DNA from: Patescibacteria group bacterium
Lineage (GTDB): Bacteria > Patescibacteriota > Dojkabacteria > SC72 > T1SED10-24
Direction: 5' to 3'
Length of the DNA stretch: 7,270 nucleotides
NCBI GenBank assembly: GCA_007130415.1
Contig: SLSN01000053.1
Location: 1-7,270, forward strand
The position numbers and the translations under genes were made by a program. The notes under the pieces were generated by a model. That model worked only from the letters and a program-made list of their open reading frames with translations, made no database searches and was not told the DNA's origin. Position 1 is the first letter of the stretch. The number at the start of each line of letters is the position of its first letter. Below, piece by piece: positions 1 to 5,450 of the stretch.

Positions 1-311
1 CTGTGGAAATTTCAAGTATTGAGGTTAGAGAAGCAATTATGCCTACCATAGATACGATAACTCAAGCAGTAAAAGATGCCGTTGAAGAAACCCCTCCAGA
101 ATTGGTTTCAGATATTTTGATTTCCGGATTACATTTATCTGGTGGTGGTGCACTTATTAAAAACTTGAGTGTCCTTTGGGGAAAGAAACTTAAAATGCCT
201 GTAAAAGTTGTAGACGAACCTCTCTCTGCTGTTGCTAGAGGAACAGCAGAAATGCTTGACCATATAGAGCTACTTGAAAAAATCCAAAAAGGTTGGGACG
301 AAATATCGTAA
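1..311 (+). CDS. mreB: Rod shape-determining protein MreB, C-terminal fragment (5' truncated by window edge)
   Basis: MreB is the bacterial actin homologue that forms membrane-bound filaments and directs side-wall peptidoglycan synthesis. Only about the last 102 residues are visible, in the frame beginning at base 3; the family is usually about 340 residues. The GTG at base 3 is therefore an internal Val codon, not a start. The visible part matches the MreB C-terminal subdomain: a VREAIMPTIDTI helix, the highly typical ETPPEL segment (fragment residues 29-34), the nucleotide-binding glycine motif LSGGGALIKNL (about 45-55), and the PLSAVARGTAEML closing helix (about 73-85). It is followed after 19 nt by mreC on the same strand, the standard mreBCD order. 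Identification rests on family knowledge of these motifs and is firm. Confidence 0.96.
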   Translation, partial: VEISSIEVREAIMPTIDTITQAVKDAVEETPPELVSDILISGLHLSGGGALIKNLSVLWGKKLKMPVKVVDEPLSAVARGTAEMLDHIELLEKIQKGWDEIS

Positions 312-320
312 TTTTAATAT
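293..320 (+). promoter_or_regulatory. Weak candidate promoter for mreC
   Basis: TTGGGA (293-298, four of six to TTGACA) lies 16 nt before TAATAT (315-320, four of six to TATAAT). A transcript would start near 327, about four bases before the mreC ATG, which has no Shine-Dalgarno sequence. It overlaps the end of mreB. In AT-rich DNA such matches arise often by chance, so this is tentative. Confidence 0.25.
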
Positions 321-330
321 AGTTAATTAA

Positions 331-1170
331 ATGTTTACGGAAAAAGGATTTTTTGACAATTCTAAAAAGTTTTTTCTTCTATTGGCTTCCTGCTCATTAT
401 TCCTTTTCTTTTTTAATTTTTTTGGTATTCAAAAAACTGTAGCAGAGTCGGTTGGCTTTTTAGCTGAACCTATTTCTTCAGCTGCTTTTGTTTCAAATAA
501 ATCTGTTAAGAACTTTTTGGGAGTTTTTGGTGAAGTTCGTTCTTTGAGGGGAGAGTATTACGATTTACAGGAAGAATATTTAAAACTTAAAGCTGAAAGT
601 AGCTTAATTCCTCTTTTAAAAGAGGAGAATTTTACTCTTAGAGAACAGCTGAATGTTGAATCTAAGGAGCAAGATTTAATTCTAGCCGAAGTTTTGTTTC
701 AGGATTGGGCTTTGAGAAGTGAATCTTTGGTTATAAATAAGGGTAGGGAGGATGGTTTGAAAGAGGGGGATGTTGTTTTGATTGGTAATATGTACGTGGG
801 TCTTTTAAGTGAGGTTTATGAAAAGACTTCTAAGGTTCGTTTACCAACAAGTAGGGCTAGTTCTCTTAAGGTTATGATTATTGATGATGAAGAAGATTTC
901 GGTACGGATTCTTTTGAACCTCAGAGCTTTCTTTCTGGAGTGGCAATTGGAAGGTCAAATGTTCTTAGTGTTGAAAATATAGAGACACGTGGAAATCTTG
1001 AAGAGGGTGATATTATATTAACTAACGATACAAAAGTAGGTACTTATCTTTACATAGGAGATGTTTTAACCGTAGACGAAGATCCCACAGCCACATCACG
1101 TACTTGTACTGTACAGTTGCCAATAGATTATGCGGATTTAAAAAGGGTTTTTGTAAGAAAGGGGGAATAG
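331..1170 (+). CDS. mreC: Rod shape-determining protein MreC
   Basis: MreC is a bitopic membrane protein of the elongasome that links MreB filaments to PBP2 and activates it on the outer face of the membrane. The 279-residue product has a short cytoplasmic tail, one hydrophobic helix (about residues 13-33), and a charged heptad-like segment suited to the dimerising coiled coil (about 66-109). The beta-barrel domain follows, with INKGREDGLKEGDVV (135-149) and VGLLSEVYEKTSKVRLPTS (156-174), which match the conserved MreC pattern. The length is near the usual 270-330. An acidic insert (about 184-197) interrupts the barrel region. The start follows the mreB stop by 19 nt and lacks a recognisable Shine-Dalgarno sequence; the ATG is chosen because it precedes the membrane helix by a normal distance. 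It is followed by the mreD-like gene after 3 nt. Confidence 0.94.
   Translation: MFTEKGFFDNSKKFFLLLASCSLFLFFFNFFGIQKTVAESVGFLAEPISSAAFVSNKSVKNFLGVFGEVRSLRGEYYDLQEEYLKLKAESSLIPLLKEENFTLREQLNVESKEQDLILAEVLFQDWALRSESLVINKGREDGLKEGDVVLIGNMYVGLLSEVYEKTSKVRLPTSRASSLKVMIIDDEEDFGTDSFEPQSFLSGVAIGRSNVLSVENIETRGNLEEGDIILTNDTKVGTYLYIGDVLTVDEDPTATSRTCTVQLPIDYADLKRVFVRKGE
1155..1165 (+). promoter_or_regulatory. Ribosome binding site of mreD-like gene
   Basis: The purine run AAGAAAGGGGG lies at the very end of mreC and 8 nt before the ATG at 1174. It supports that start and implies coupled translation from mreC. Confidence 0.6.
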
Positions 1171-1173
1171 CAT

Positions 1174-1662
1174 ATGAATATACTGAAAATATTACTTTAT
1201 ATTGTATTAGTACCGTTTTTTTTGTATTCAGCATTATTTTTTGAATATCTTTCATCATTTAGTTTATTTCTTGTCTTCTCGATTTTTTTCTTTAGGGATT
1301 TAAAAAAATTAAACTTATGGTGGTTTTTGATTTTGGTGAGTATTTTGCTTGATGTCTCAATGTATTTTTGGTTAGGAACATATTTAATCTCTATAACTCT
1401 CGTTCTTCTTTTACTCTCTCTGTTTGATAGGTTTGTAAGCAATTTCTTTCTCGATATTGTAGCAGTATTTTTTGCCTTTCTCTTTTTTGGATTTTTCTTT
1501 CAAGCTTTTGTGTTTTTTCAAGAAACATTTACACTTTTATCTTTGGATTTAAACCTTTTTTATGATGTAGTATTATTTGCTGTAAAGAATATTTTTGTAT
1601 ATTTGATCCTAAAAATTATTTTCTATTTTTTAAGATCATATCTTAGGGAGGATATGTTTTAA
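1174..1662 (+). CDS. mreD: MreD-like rod shape-determining membrane protein
   Basis: This is a very hydrophobic 162-residue protein rich in Phe and Leu, with about five to six predicted membrane helices (roughly residues 5-24, 26-41, 48-60, 66-84, 90-115, 128-153). MreD is the polytopic partner of MreC in the elongasome. Sequence identity within MreD is low, so the call depends mainly on position between mreC and mrdA, on length (the family is about 160-170), and on the segment ILLDVSMYFWLGTYLISITL (57-76). That segment resembles the conserved MreD pattern of an Asp in a helix followed by a Gly-containing loop and another helix. The start has a purine-rich ribosome binding site. The stop TAA shares one base with the mrdA ATG (TAATG), implying translational coupling. 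It could in principle be an unrelated membrane protein, but context makes that unlikely. Confidence 0.85.
   Translation: MNILKILLYIVLVPFFLYSALFFEYLSSFSLFLVFSIFFFRDLKKLNLWWFLILVSILLDVSMYFWLGTYLISITLVLLLLSLFDRFVSNFFLDIVAVFFAFLFFGFFFQAFVFFQETFTLLSLDLNLFYDVVLFAVKNIFVYLILKIIFYFLRSYLREDMF
1645..1653 (+). promoter_or_regulatory. Ribosome binding site of mrdA
   Basis: AGGGAGGAT, with the GGAGG core at 1647-1651, ends about 10 nt before the ATG at 1662. It sits in the last codons of the mreD-like gene and fixes the mrdA start at the TAATG junction. Confidence 0.75.
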
Positions 1663-3593
1663 TGACAAATAAAAATTTAGCAAAAAAAATAATAGAAAGG
1701 GAGGAGGAGATAAATGGAGGCAATGAATCCGTTGATAACGATGTTGCTTTAAGATGGAATCTCATATTCATTTTTGCTGGTTTTTCTTTACTAATTCTTT
1801 TTCTTTTTTACAGTGTTTTTGACTTGCAAGTCTTCCAAGGAGATAGTATGTATGCAAGATCTCAGCGAAACCAAATAAATATTATTGATGTGCCCTCTAG
1901 ACGTGGGATCATTTTTGACAGGAATGGTGAAAAGTTAGTAGAAAACGTGGCTTCTGTAGATTGTTATCTTGATTTAAGCCCTTTTTTCGATGAAGAAGGC
2001 TTTTTGAATGATGACGAACTTAGGGAAAGTGTGGAAATTTTGGAAAGTGTTTTAGACGAAGAAGTTGTGGAGGGAGAGTCAATTTTGGAAAGGGTTTACG
2101 TTGTTTTGGAAAAAGATCCTGAAACAAGAAGAATTTTGGTCGCTTCGGATTTAAAAAATGATGTAGTTATAGATATTAAAGCTCTTGATGAAGATCTTTT
2201 GGGTGTTGATTTAGAGGAAGGTATTACCAGAAACTATATTTACAAAGAACCTCTTTCCCACATTTTAGGATATACAAGTATAGTTACAGCTGAAGATTTT
2301 GAAAGGCTCGATTATGTTGGTTTTAATGATATTGTAGGTAGGGTTGGTATTGAAAGGTATTATGATGAATATTTAATTGGTGAAAAGGGTAAGGTAGCGG
2401 TTGAAGTTGATGCTTTTGGGCGAGTAGTTTCTAAAGGTGAAGCATTGCTTAGGGAGGCTGTGCCTGGAAAAAGTTTACACATGACAATTGATTTACAAGC
2501 TCAAAAGGAAGCTTATGATATTTTAGCTGAAGGTGTTGAGGAATATGAAGCTATAAGTGGGAGTATTGTGGTGCAAGATGTTAATACTGGAGAAATTATT
2601 GTTATGGCAAATTTCCCTTCTTACGATAATAATCTTTTTGTAAAGGGAATTACTCAGGAGCAATTTGAGGAAATTTTGCACGGTAAGGGTAATCCGATAA
2701 CTAATAAAGCTGTTGATGCACAAGTACCTCCTGGTTCTATGTTCAAAACTATTGTTGCCTCTGCGGGCTTAGATGCTGGGGTAATTAATACTGATACCAT
2801 ATATGTGAGTAGAGCAGGGTATTCATTTTCGAGTGGAGTACCTTTCCAAGAGTTTCAGAACAATGTCTATGGGTCTTTAAATATAGTTGATGCACTAATG
2901 CTTTCTTCAAATATTTATTTCTGTGAAATGATTCGAAACTGGGATATGAATAAGTTAGTCCCATATTTGGAAGATTTTGGTATTGGGCAATATACAGGTG
3001 TAGATATTCCAGGTGAAGGTCCTGGTAGATTACCTTCTCCAGAGATTAAAGTTAAACTTGCAGAAACAACTAGCCCTTGGTTAGATCCATACTGGTATCC
3101 CGAAGGAGATTCTTGTAATGCCGTTATCGGCCAGGGTCTTGTTACATCAACACCAATTCAGGCTGTTAATTGGGTATCTGCAATAGCAAACGGTGGTATT
3201 TTACATACTCCTCATTTAGCTAAAAGGTTAGTAGGAAATGGTGAGGAAATGAATCTTGAATTTGAAGAAAATAACAAAAATTTCATAAAAAAAGAAGCTC
3301 TTGAAATAGTTAGAGAAGGTATGAGAGCGAGTGTTGCTGGTTCTAGAAGAGTCATAGTTCCTCTTACGGATGCAAAGGTTGAGGTTGCTGCTAAGACAGG
3401 TACTGCAGAATTTGGAAGAGTAGATGAAGATGGTAGATATATGGATACTCATGCTTGGGTTAATGGTTTTTTCCCATATGATGAGCCTAAGTATTCCTTT
3501 GTTGTATTTTTAGAAGGCGGCAGTGCAAGTAACAATGCTGCACAGCTAGCAAGGGAGATGGTTGATTGGTTTGTAGATAATATTGATTTTTAA
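1662..3593 (+). CDS. mrdA: Penicillin-binding protein 2 (class B transpeptidase of the elongasome)
   Basis: This is a D,D-transpeptidase that crosslinks peptidoglycan during cell elongation. It is anchored in the membrane with its catalytic domain outside. The 643 residues begin with an acidic cytoplasmic tail (1-31) and one membrane helix (about 32-53). The class B PBP dimerisation/pedestal domain follows, marked by SRRGIIFDRNGEKL (79-92) and GRVGIERYYDEYLIGEKG (226-243). The transpeptidase domain starts at about 270 and has all three catalytic motifs: SMFK (Ser359 nucleophile, Lys362), SSN (415-417) and KTGTAEF (578-584). The PBP2-type signatures SPWLDPYWYPEGD (471-483) and IGQG (489-492) are also present. 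Length and order are normal for PBP2/MrdA, so it is expected to be an active, beta-lactam-sensitive enzyme. It overlaps the mreD-like stop by one base. rodA, the usual glycosyltransferase partner, does not follow. Confidence 0.96.
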   Translation: MTNKNLAKKIIEREEEINGGNESVDNDVALRWNLIFIFAGFSLLILFLFYSVFDLQVFQGDSMYARSQRNQINIIDVPSRRGIIFDRNGEKLVENVASVDCYLDLSPFFDEEGFLNDDELRESVEILESVLDEEVVEGESILERVYVVLEKDPETRRILVASDLKNDVVIDIKALDEDLLGVDLEEGITRNYIYKEPLSHILGYTSIVTAEDFERLDYVGFNDIVGRVGIERYYDEYLIGEKGKVAVEVDAFGRVVSKGEALLREAVPGKSLHMTIDLQAQKEAYDILAEGVEEYEAISGSIVVQDVNTGEIIVMANFPSYDNNLFVKGITQEQFEEILHGKGNPITNKAVDAQVPPGSMFKTIVASAGLDAGVINTDTIYVSRAGYSFSSGVPFQEFQNNVYGSLNIVDALMLSSNIYFCEMIRNWDMNKLVPYLEDFGIGQYTGVDIPGEGPGRLPSPEIKVKLAETTSPWLDPYWYPEGDSCNAVIGQGLVTSTPIQAVNWVSAIANGGILHTPHLAKRLVGNGEEMNLEFEENNKNFIKKEALEIVREGMRASVAGSRRVIVPLTDAKVEVAAKTGTAEFGRVDEDGRYMDTHAWVNGFFPYDEPKYSFVVFLEGGSASNNAAQLAREMVDWFVDNIDF

Positions 3594-3618
3594 TTTCCTC
3601 TTTATTTTTCTTTAAGAC

Positions 3619-3655
3619 TATTCATCTAAAATAACTTTATGAATTTAGATGAATA
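3619..3655. repeat. Perfect 12-bp inverted repeat enclosing the dprA start codon
   Basis: TATTCATCTAAA at 3619-3630 is the exact reverse complement of TTTAGATGAATA at 3644-3655, separated by 13 nt. The dprA ATG (3639-3641) lies in the loop and the right arm forms codons 2-6. As RNA it would be an AU-rich hairpin presenting the start codon in a single-stranded loop. As DNA it is a dyad of the kind bound by dimeric regulators. A -10-like TAAAAT (3627-3632) overlaps the left arm. The function is inferred, not shown. Confidence 0.6.
3627..3632 (+). promoter_or_regulatory. Candidate -10 element of dprA (leaderless)
   Basis: TAAAAT matches TATAAT at five of six positions, and its expected transcript start, seven bases on, is exactly the A of the dprA ATG. 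No convincing -35 is seen 16-18 nt upstream, which is only a T-rich run. The region has no Shine-Dalgarno sequence, which fits a leaderless message, but readthrough from mrdA is also possible. Confidence 0.35.
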
Positions 3656-4433
3656 TATTTTTGACCTTGCATATCTTTTGTTAAAACCAAATATTGGTCA
3701 AAAATACATAAAAGAACTCATTATAAGCAAAGGAAAGATAGCTCGATGTCCGAATAGCTTCAGGGGGAATTTGGAGAAAGGAGGTATTAAAGTGCTACCT
3801 TTTTGGGATAAAAAATATCCTCTTTTTTTAAAAGAAATTTCTGATTATCCTGTATTTCTTTTTTTAAAAGGAGATATTTCTTTGTTAGAAAAAAACTTTG
3901 TGACAATTGTTGGTTCTAGGAAAATCTCCAATTACAGTTTTGAAGTTTTGGAAAGGTTTTTTGAAAAAAGGAAAGATTTTCCAAAAAATATTTGTTTTGT
4001 TAGCGGTCTTGCAAATGGAGTTGATTCTGAAGTTCATAGGCTTTGTTTGAAGAAAAACCTAGCAACTATTGGTGTAGTAGGTGGTGGTCTTGATAGGGTC
4101 TACTATAGAGGTAATTCTGTAATGTACCAGTATCTTTGTAAATATCGTCTCGTGATTTCGGAATTTCCTCCAGGAAGGAAATTTTTTAAAGGTATGTTTC
4201 CACTTCGTAATCGAATTCTTGCGGGTATGTCGAAAAAGACGATAATTATTCAAGCAGGGAAAAGGAGTGGTGCGCTTAATACAGCAACTCATGCAAACAA
4301 TTACGGTAGAGATGTCTTTGTTGTACCAAATAGTATCCTTTGTGAAGGAAGCCAGGGTTGTTTAGAATTAATATCCCAAGGGGCGAATGTGGTAAAGAAT
4401 ATTGATGGCTTTGTGGAGTTTTTGAGTGAGTAA
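3639..4433 (+). CDS. dprA: DNA-processing protein DprA (short, core Rossmann form)
   Basis: DprA (Smf) binds incoming single-stranded DNA during natural transformation and loads RecA on it. It acts in the cytoplasm. The 264-residue product has a short N-terminal region, then YPLFLKEISDYPVFLFLKGD (60-79) leading into the Rossmann-like domain. The conserved motifs are in order: TIVGSRKISNYS (89-100), FVSGLANGVDSEVHR (120-134), GGGLDRVYYRGN (148-159), SEFPPG (174-179), FPLRNRILAG (187-196), AGKRSGALNTA (206-216) and GRDVFVVP (223-230). The protein ends soon after the core, at FLSE, so the C-terminal winged-helix domain found in many DprA proteins is missing, and the N-terminal helical domain is reduced. 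The ATG lacks a Shine-Dalgarno sequence and sits in a hairpin loop. It lies 45 nt after mrdA. A dprA-then-topA order is common in bacteria; here two genes separate them. Confidence 0.95.
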   Translation: MNLDEYIFDLAYLLLKPNIGQKYIKELIISKGKIARCPNSFRGNLEKGGIKVLPFWDKKYPLFLKEISDYPVFLFLKGDISLLEKNFVTIVGSRKISNYSFEVLERFFEKRKDFPKNICFVSGLANGVDSEVHRLCLKKNLATIGVVGGGLDRVYYRGNSVMYQYLCKYRLVISEFPPGRKFFKGMFPLRNRILAGMSKKTIIIQAGKRSGALNTATHANNYGRDVFVVPNSILCEGSQGCLELISQGANVVKNIDGFVEFLSE

Positions 4434-4437
4434 ATAT

Positions 4438-4463
4438 TTGATATAATAGGTTGATATATTAAA
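4438..4463. repeat. Tandem imperfect 13-bp direct repeat in the promoter region of the TA-like pair
   Basis: TTGATATAATAGG (4438-4450) is followed immediately by TTGATATATTAAA (4451-4463). Ten of 13 positions match and the first eight are identical. The first copy contains the -10 hexamer. Antitoxins often bind repeats overlapping their own promoter, so this is a candidate operator, although AT-rich DNA produces such similarity by chance too. Confidence 0.4.
4442..4447 (+). promoter_or_regulatory. Candidate -10 element for the DUF6922-like/AbiEii-like pair
   Basis: A perfect TATAAT lies in the 40-nt gap after dprA. A transcript would start near 4454, about 20 nt before the ATG at 4474. No good -35 is seen at normal spacing; TTGAGT at 4422-4427 is only 14 nt away. 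No Shine-Dalgarno sequence precedes the ATG. Confidence 0.45.
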
Positions 4464-4473
4464 ACTTCGGATT

Positions 4474-4752
4474 ATGGCAGAGAATAAAATACCTGAGAGT
4501 TTGGAGCGACTTTTTTGGTCATATGATTTTGCCTCTTTGCATTTAGAAAAGGATAGGAGGGTGATTGTAAAGCAGGTACTAAGTTATGGAAATATTGAAG
4601 ATTGGAAATGGTTGATTTCGGAATATGGTAAGTCTCGAGTTAGAGAGACAATTTCGGATTTTTCTGAATCAGAATTTCGTCCTCAAACTTTGAAATTAAT
4701 TAAAATATTACTTGAGGCTAAGCCTTCTTATGTATCAAGAAATACTAGATAA
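4474..4752 (+). CDS. Small DUF6922-like protein, probable antitoxin/regulator of the downstream nucleotidyltransferase
   Basis: This is a 92-residue, all-helical-looking soluble protein with no signal peptide or membrane segment. The pattern LERLFWSYDFASLHLEKDRR (10-29), then VLSYGNIEDWKWLISEYG (35-52) and RVRETISDF (55-63), resembles small proteins I recall as DUF6922, which commonly sit directly upstream of AbiEii/AbiGii-family nucleotidyltransferases. The middle helices could form a helix-turn-helix, but this is not certain. The proposed role is to neutralise the partner and/or repress the operon; both are inferred from pairing and from the repeat in its promoter. The ATG follows the dprA stop by 40 nt with no Shine-Dalgarno sequence. 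The end overlaps the next gene by 23 nt, a strong sign of co-translation. Confidence 0.75.
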   Translation: MAENKIPESLERLFWSYDFASLHLEKDRRVIVKQVLSYGNIEDWKWLISEYGKSRVRETISDFSESEFRPQTLKLIKILLEAKPSYVSRNTR

Positions 4753-5359
4753 AAAAAGAAAAGATGTTTTTGAAGTTTTTAAAAAACTTTCTTTCATAGG
4801 TGACTTTGACTTAGGTGGTGGTACTGCCTTAGCTCTTCAAATAGGGCATAGGGTGTCTGTGGATTTTGATTTTTTTACGAAAGATTTTTTAGAAAGCAAT
4901 TTTTTAAAAGACCTGGAAAGAGAACTTCCTAGTAACTCCTTAGAATTAAATGTTAACAGTAGGGAGGAATTAACCTTTTTTTTTGATGGCGTAAAAGTAA
5001 CTTTCTTACATTATCCATATCCTAGGCTTCTATCTCCTGTTGATTTGGAAGGTGTAACAGCTTTGAATGTCTTAGAGATCGCTTCTACGAAGGCATATAC
5101 AGTCGGTAGAAGAGTAGAATACAAAGACTACATTGATCTTTATTTTGTCCTAAAGGAGCAGGGTATTTCTTTAGGGGGTATAATAGATTTAAGTAATAGA
5201 AAGTATGGGAGTAAATTTAATTCAAGACTTTTTCTTGAGCAATTAGTTGATGATAGTATAGAAGAGGTACCAATTAAATTTATAAAAAACCCTGTACCAA
5301 AGGGTGAGATTTTTAAGTTTTTTGAAGGTTTGGTTTCTGATTTTAAACGTAATCTTTAA
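4730..5359 (+). CDS. Nucleotidyltransferase of the AbiEii/AbiGii toxin family (DUF1814-like)
   Basis: This family has a DNA polymerase-beta-like nucleotidyltransferase fold. Characterised members act as toxins in AbiE-type (type IV) toxin-antitoxin and phage-defence modules, transferring nucleotides to cellular targets. The 209-residue product shows the signature DLGGGTALALQIGHR (27-41) followed by SVDFDFF (43-49), with the metal-binding pair Asp45 and Asp47. The later block KAYTVGRRVEYKDYIDLYFVL (121-141) contains the conserved Lys, Arg and Asp positions. GVKVTFLHYPYP (87-98) is where a third acidic residue might be expected, and none is seen there. ATG 4730 is preferred because it gives a short N-terminal helix typical of the family; TTG at 4712 would add six residues. 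A GAGG (4714-4717) lies 12 nt before the ATG. It overlaps the DUF6922-like gene by 23 nt. The exact substrate is unknown. Confidence 0.87.
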   Translation: MYQEILDKKRKDVFEVFKKLSFIGDFDLGGGTALALQIGHRVSVDFDFFTKDFLESNFLKDLERELPSNSLELNVNSREELTFFFDGVKVTFLHYPYPRLLSPVDLEGVTALNVLEIASTKAYTVGRRVEYKDYIDLYFVLKEQGISLGGIIDLSNRKYGSKFNSRLFLEQLVDDSIEEVPIKFIKNPVPKGEIFKFFEGLVSDFKRNL

Positions 5360-5450
5360 TAATTTTCTTTCAGTATTTTAATTTTTGCTTTTTAGAATAA
5401 GTTGACACTTAGTTTGACAAAATTTTCATTAAAGTGTATTTTATGCCACG
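5360..5450 (+). other. Intergenic region between the AbiEii-like gene and topA
   Basis: This is a 91-nt, very T-rich gap. I see no GC-rich hairpin followed by a T run, so there is no convincing intrinsic terminator for the upstream pair. Its right half holds two TTGACA hexamers and the topA promoter. Confidence 0.6.
5414..5442 (+). promoter_or_regulatory. Sigma70-type promoter of topA, nearly leaderless
   Basis: A perfect -35 TTGACA (5414-5419) is separated by 17 nt from TATTTT (5437-5442, four of six to TATAAT). The transcript would begin around 5449, about two bases before the topA ATG at 5451. A second perfect TTGACA lies 12 bp upstream (5402-5407); at 17-nt spacing it faces the weaker TTCATT (5425-5430). 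No Shine-Dalgarno sequence is present. Confidence 0.65.

Noticed and set aside
323..330. TTAATTAA palindrome before mreC
   Set aside because: It is a short 8-bp AT-only palindrome that is expected by chance at this base composition.
1022..1258. Minus-strand open frame across the end of mreC and start of mreD
   Set aside because: It lies opposite two well-supported genes, has no recognisable domain or ribosome binding site, and reads as a shadow of AT-rich coding DNA.
2523..2723. Minus-strand open frame inside mrdA
   Set aside because: It is antisense to the transpeptidase domain, has low-complexity composition and no homology signal.
3594..3638. Intrinsic terminator after mrdA
   Set aside because: The inverted repeat here has almost no GC pairs and its right arm is inside dprA with no following T run, so it does not look like a rho-independent terminator.
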